The notes under the pieces: generated by a model | What the model saw: the letters and a program-made list of their open reading frames with translations, nothing else | Told to the model about the DNA's origin: nothing | Database searches by the model: none | Program-made: the position numbers and the translations under genes | Source: an uncultured bacterium | Lineage (GTDB): Bacteria > Bacteroidota > Bacteroidia > Bacteroidales > Bacteroidaceae | Assembly (NCBI GenBank): GCA_905215555.1 | Contig: CAJMQU010000061.1 | Coordinates: 1-25,597, forward strand | DNA: 25,597 bases | Direction: 5' to 3' | Part shown: positions 23,581 through 25,597 of the stretch, piece by piece | How the letters are laid out: the number at the start of each line of letters is the position of its first letter | Position numbering within the stretch: position 1 is the first letter of the stretch

Positions 23581-24161
23581 TGGTGGCAATTAAAGACGCA
23601 AAGAAAACGGGTATCTTCAGCGGTTCTTTCAATCCGGTGCACATAGGACATCTTGCTCTTGCCAACTATCTATGTGAGTATGAAGGGTTGGATGAAGTCT
23701 GGTTTCTTGTGACCCCTCACAATCCGCTGAAGGAAGAGAGCGAACTGATGGATGATGAACTCCGGTTGAAGTTGGTTCAACTGGCCATTGCTGGTTATTC
23801 CGGATTCAAAGCTTCCGACATTGAATTTCATTTGCCCCGTCCGTCCTATACCATTCATACGCTGGATAAACTGAAAGAAACTTATCCCGACCGGGAATTT
23901 CATCTGATTATCGGTTCGGACAATTGGGAGCTTTTTCCCCGTTGGTATCAGTCGGAACGTATTCTTGCCGAAAATTATCTTCTTATTTATCCCCGTCCCG
24001 GTTATCCGGTTTCTCAGGATTCCCTTCCAGCGAATGTAAAGGTAGCTTCTTCGCCTACTTTCGAAATCAGTTCTACTTTCATCCGTCAGGCGATGGAGGA
24101 GGGGAAAGATGTTCGCTACTTCCTCCATCCGGCGGTTTATGAGGCATTGTTTTATATATAA
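23580..24161 (+). CDS. nadD: Nicotinate-nucleotide adenylyltransferase
   Basis: NadD adenylates nicotinate mononucleotide to deamido-NAD, the shared late step of NAD synthesis. The 193-aa protein has the nucleotidyltransferase motif GSFNPVHIGH at residues 15-24, with H21 and H24 as the HxGH histidines. TPHNPLK and the C-terminal ISSTFIR (163-169) complete the active site. The start ATG overlaps the gmk stop by one base; nothing in frame lies upstream. It ends the yicC-gmk-nadD unit. No strong terminator follows, only a 7-bp hairpin at 24243-24261. Confidence 0.96.
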   Translation: MVAIKDAKKTGIFSGSFNPVHIGHLALANYLCEYEGLDEVWFLVTPHNPLKEESELMDDELRLKLVQLAIAGYSGFKASDIEFHLPRPSYTIHTLDKLKETYPDREFHLIIGSDNWELFPRWYQSERILAENYLLIYPRPGYPVSQDSLPANVKVASSPTFEISSTFIRQAMEEGKDVRYFLHPAVYEALFYI

Positions 24162-24469
24162 TATTCATCTTTATTTTCACCCTATCTTGTCACCTCTTCC
24201 ACTCCCTCTCAGATGATGCTTTCTGAAAGGGGGGGGGAAGGTATTCAGTCCCTGACTGAATCAGGTTCACTCAACGGGTCGGTGGAAAAGCCAAAAGAAA
24301 GGAAGCGGATTACTACTCTTTTTGTAAAAAATGCGTTTGTAAATTATACCATATTGTGAATAAGCTATTTCGTCATTTATTTCATATCCGCCCAGAGCAG
24401 AACTAACCTATTGCTTGAAGCCTTTTCATTAATATTGCTTCTATCGGGTGAGATGAATATTGAAGTGGA
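24162..24469. other. Intergenic DNA with G9 tract and short hairpin; no clear gene
   Basis: This 308-bp stretch follows nadD. It holds a run of nine G (24229-24237) and a perfect 7-bp hairpin, ATTCAGT (24243-24249) with ACTGAAT (24255-24261). A short plus-strand frame (24213-24359, 48 codons) runs through the G tract in the same frame as nadD. It has no recognisable family motif and I do not call it a gene. The rest is AT-rich with no exact TAnnTTTG box on the plus strand. Confidence 0.5.
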
Positions 24470-24709
24470 TTACAAATGCCGTAGTGACAGAAGTGAAACT
24501 GCTACAGCGTCCTTCGCCCGTTTACGGATAATACCTTCTGTCTGGTATTCCTGCAAATCGCAAGAAGCACGTCTATCTGTCACATTTGTCAGTCGGGAGT
24601 ACTCGGCACGCGTGATACAGACATTTGCCTCCAGGAATTTCGGCATCATCTCTTTTCTTTCCCTCCCACTGGGTTCCAGTTTTTCGTAGAGGTCATGGTA
24701 AGTACTCAT
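24470..24709 (-). CDS. Small 79-aa protein with winged-helix-like motif, possibly a gene remnant
   Basis: A short frame whose residues 32-64 (ITRAEYSRLTNVTDRRASC, then DLQEYQTEGIIRKR) fit a winged helix-turn-helix: a first helix with EYSRLT, a turn, a recognition helix with RRASCDL, then the wing. The pattern resembles the C-terminal helix-turn-helix at the end of many Fic-like and AAA-type proteins, so this could be a leftover of a larger gene or an independent small DNA-binding protein. No exact -7 box is visible upstream. It lies just downstream of the terminator of the second glutamate dehydrogenase on the same strand. Whether it is expressed is uncertain. Confidence 0.5.
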   Translation of the reverse strand: MSTYHDLYEKLEPSGRERKEMMPKFLEANVCITRAEYSRLTNVTDRRASCDLQEYQTEGIIRKRAKDAVAVSLLSLRHL

Positions 24710-24795
24710 GATATATATTTTTAGTAGGTTTGATATTAGTTTTCAGGCATCGGCAGTTTTCGAGGGTGAAATATTGCGTGATTTACTGTTCCAAT

Positions 24796-24838
24796 GAAAA
24801 AGAGAATCCCCTTCACACCGAGTGCAAAGGGGATTCTC
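24796..24838 (-). terminator. Rho-independent terminator after the second glutamate dehydrogenase
   Basis: GAGAATCCCCTT (24802-24813) is perfectly complementary to AAGGGGATTCTC (24827-24838), a 12-bp stem with a 13-nt loop. On the minus strand it is followed by CTTTTTC, about 20 nt after the stop codon. Confidence 0.85.
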
Positions 24839-24859
24839 ATATATAACAACTATAGCTTC

Positions 24860-25597
24860 TTACACGATACCTTGTGCCATCATAGCTTTTGCCACCTTCA
24901 TGAATCCGGCAACATTAGCACCTTTCACGTAGTTTACATAACCGTCAGCTTCTGTACCATACTGTACGCAGGCTTCATGAATATTCTTCATGATGCTCTT
25001 CAGTTTTTCGTCTACCTCTTCAGAGCTCCAGCTCAGTTTGATAGAGTTCTGAGTCATTTCCAGGCCGGATACTGATACACCACCTGCATTGGCAGCTTTA
25101 CCCGGAGCGTACAGAATCTTGGCATCTTGGAATACTTTGATAGCTTCAGGAGTAGAAGGCATGTTAGCACCTTCAGATACAGCCATTACGCCGTTTGCTA
25201 CTAACTGGCGAGCGTGGTCGCCGTTCAGTTCGTTCTGAGTTGCGGAAGGCAGAGCGATGTCAGCTTTTTCACCCCAAGGCTTAGCTCCTTCTACATATTT
25301 CACACCCGGATATTGTTCTGCATATTCGCGGATACGTCCACGGTAGAGGTTCTTCAATTCCATTATGTAATCCAGTTTCTCGCGGTCGATACCTGCCGGG
25401 TCGTAAACGTAACCGTCAGAGTCGGACATTGTCAGAACTTTACCACCCAGTTCAAGAACTTTTTCAGCAGTATATTGAGCTACGTTACCGGAACCTGAAA
25501 TCAAGCAAGTCTTGCCTTTCAAATCAGTACCCTTAGTTTTCAGCATTTCCATCAGGAAGTAGATGTTACCGTAGCCGGTAGCTTCCGGACGAATCAG
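24860..25597 (-). CDS. gdhA: Glutamate dehydrogenase, NADP-type sequence (3' part; 5' end outside window)
   Basis: Second hexameric glutamate dehydrogenase, read on the minus strand and open to the window edge; its first visible residues are LIRPEATGYGNIYF, so the start lies outside. Visible motifs are RPEATGYG, the dinucleotide-binding GSGNVAQYTAEK, SDSDGYVYD, SATQNELNGDHARQL, EGANMPSTPEA and GKAANAGGV. GSGNVAQ and SDS match NADP-dependent enzymes such as E. coli GdhA, unlike the paralogue at the left end of the window. Bacteroides thetaiotaomicron gdhA is reported to use both NADH and NADPH, so dual use is possible. Likely role: ammonia assimilation. The stop is TAA (24860-24862) followed by a good terminator. 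Confidence 0.93.
   Translation of the reverse strand: MIRPEATGYGNIYFLMEMLKTKGTDLKGKTCLISGSGNVAQYTAEKVLELGGKVLTMSDSDGYVYDPAGIDREKLDYIMELKNLYRGRIREYAEQYPGVKYVEGAKPWGEKADIALPSATQNELNGDHARQLVANGVMAVSEGANMPSTPEAIKVFQDAKILYAPGKAANAGGVSVSGLEMTQNSIKLSWSSEEVDEKLKSIMKNIHEACVQYGTEADGYVNYVKGANVAGFMKVAKAMMAQGIV

Noticed and set aside
1..25597. CRISPR arrays, tRNA or rRNA genes, transposases, phage genes
   Set aside because: I looked for regularly spaced direct repeats, tRNA-like T-loop sequences and transposase or integrase motifs, and saw none; the only repeats are the short heptad arrays and the sprA element.

Overview
The window is a stretch of chromosome from a member of Bacteroidales, most likely the genus Bacteroides (species not resolved). 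The reasons are a large sprA next to ruvA, the phylum-typical DUF4290 gene, MurA with aspartate in place of the catalytic cysteine, repeated matches to the Bacteroides -7 promoter box (TAnnTTTG), and weak use of Shine-Dalgarno sites. I see no transposase, integrase, phage gene, CRISPR array, rRNA or tRNA, so this looks like core chromosome rather than an accessory island.

Layout. Positions 1-841 hold the 3' end of a glutamate dehydrogenase of the NAD-linked type, followed by a terminator. Next comes an M24 aminopeptidase with its own promoter (1053-2213), converging on an unrecognised 333-aa gene (2305-3306, minus). The 7.5-kb sprA (3375-10838, minus) follows, with ruvA directly upstream of it (10940-11545, minus). 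Facing away from ruvA are ddh (11798-12697) and an unrecognised 216-aa gene (12785-13435), which end at a strong two-way terminator. From 20320 back down to that terminator runs a minus-strand operon: tsaB, DUF4290, murA, rimM, an M23 peptidase, dxr and rseP. Opposite tsaB, the plus strand carries lemA and a DUF3137 gene, then yicC-gmk-nadD behind a separate promoter. The window ends with about 300 bp of intergenic DNA, a small helix-turn-helix ORF, and the 3' part of a second glutamate dehydrogenase on the minus strand.

How the genes fit together. The two glutamate dehydrogenases and Ddh all carry out reductive amination linking carbon skeletons and ammonia; Ddh supplies meso-diaminopimelate for lysine and peptidoglycan. 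The tsaB-rseP operon groups translation (t6A modification of tRNA, 16S rRNA maturation) with envelope building (MurA, LytM-type peptidase, isoprenoid precursors through Dxr, site-2 protease). The yicC-gmk-nadD block covers RNA turnover, guanylate kinase and NAD synthesis.

Most notable observations: (a) a short palindromic repeat sits in frame inside sprA and adds about three octapeptide units; (b) degenerate 7-bp tandem repeats, several folding into inverted repeats, recur in at least four intergenic spaces; (c) two glutamate dehydrogenase paralogues of different cofactor type lie in inverted orientation at the two window ends and share a 20-nt identical block; (d) MurA carries the Cys-to-Asp change known to give intrinsic fosfomycin resistance.
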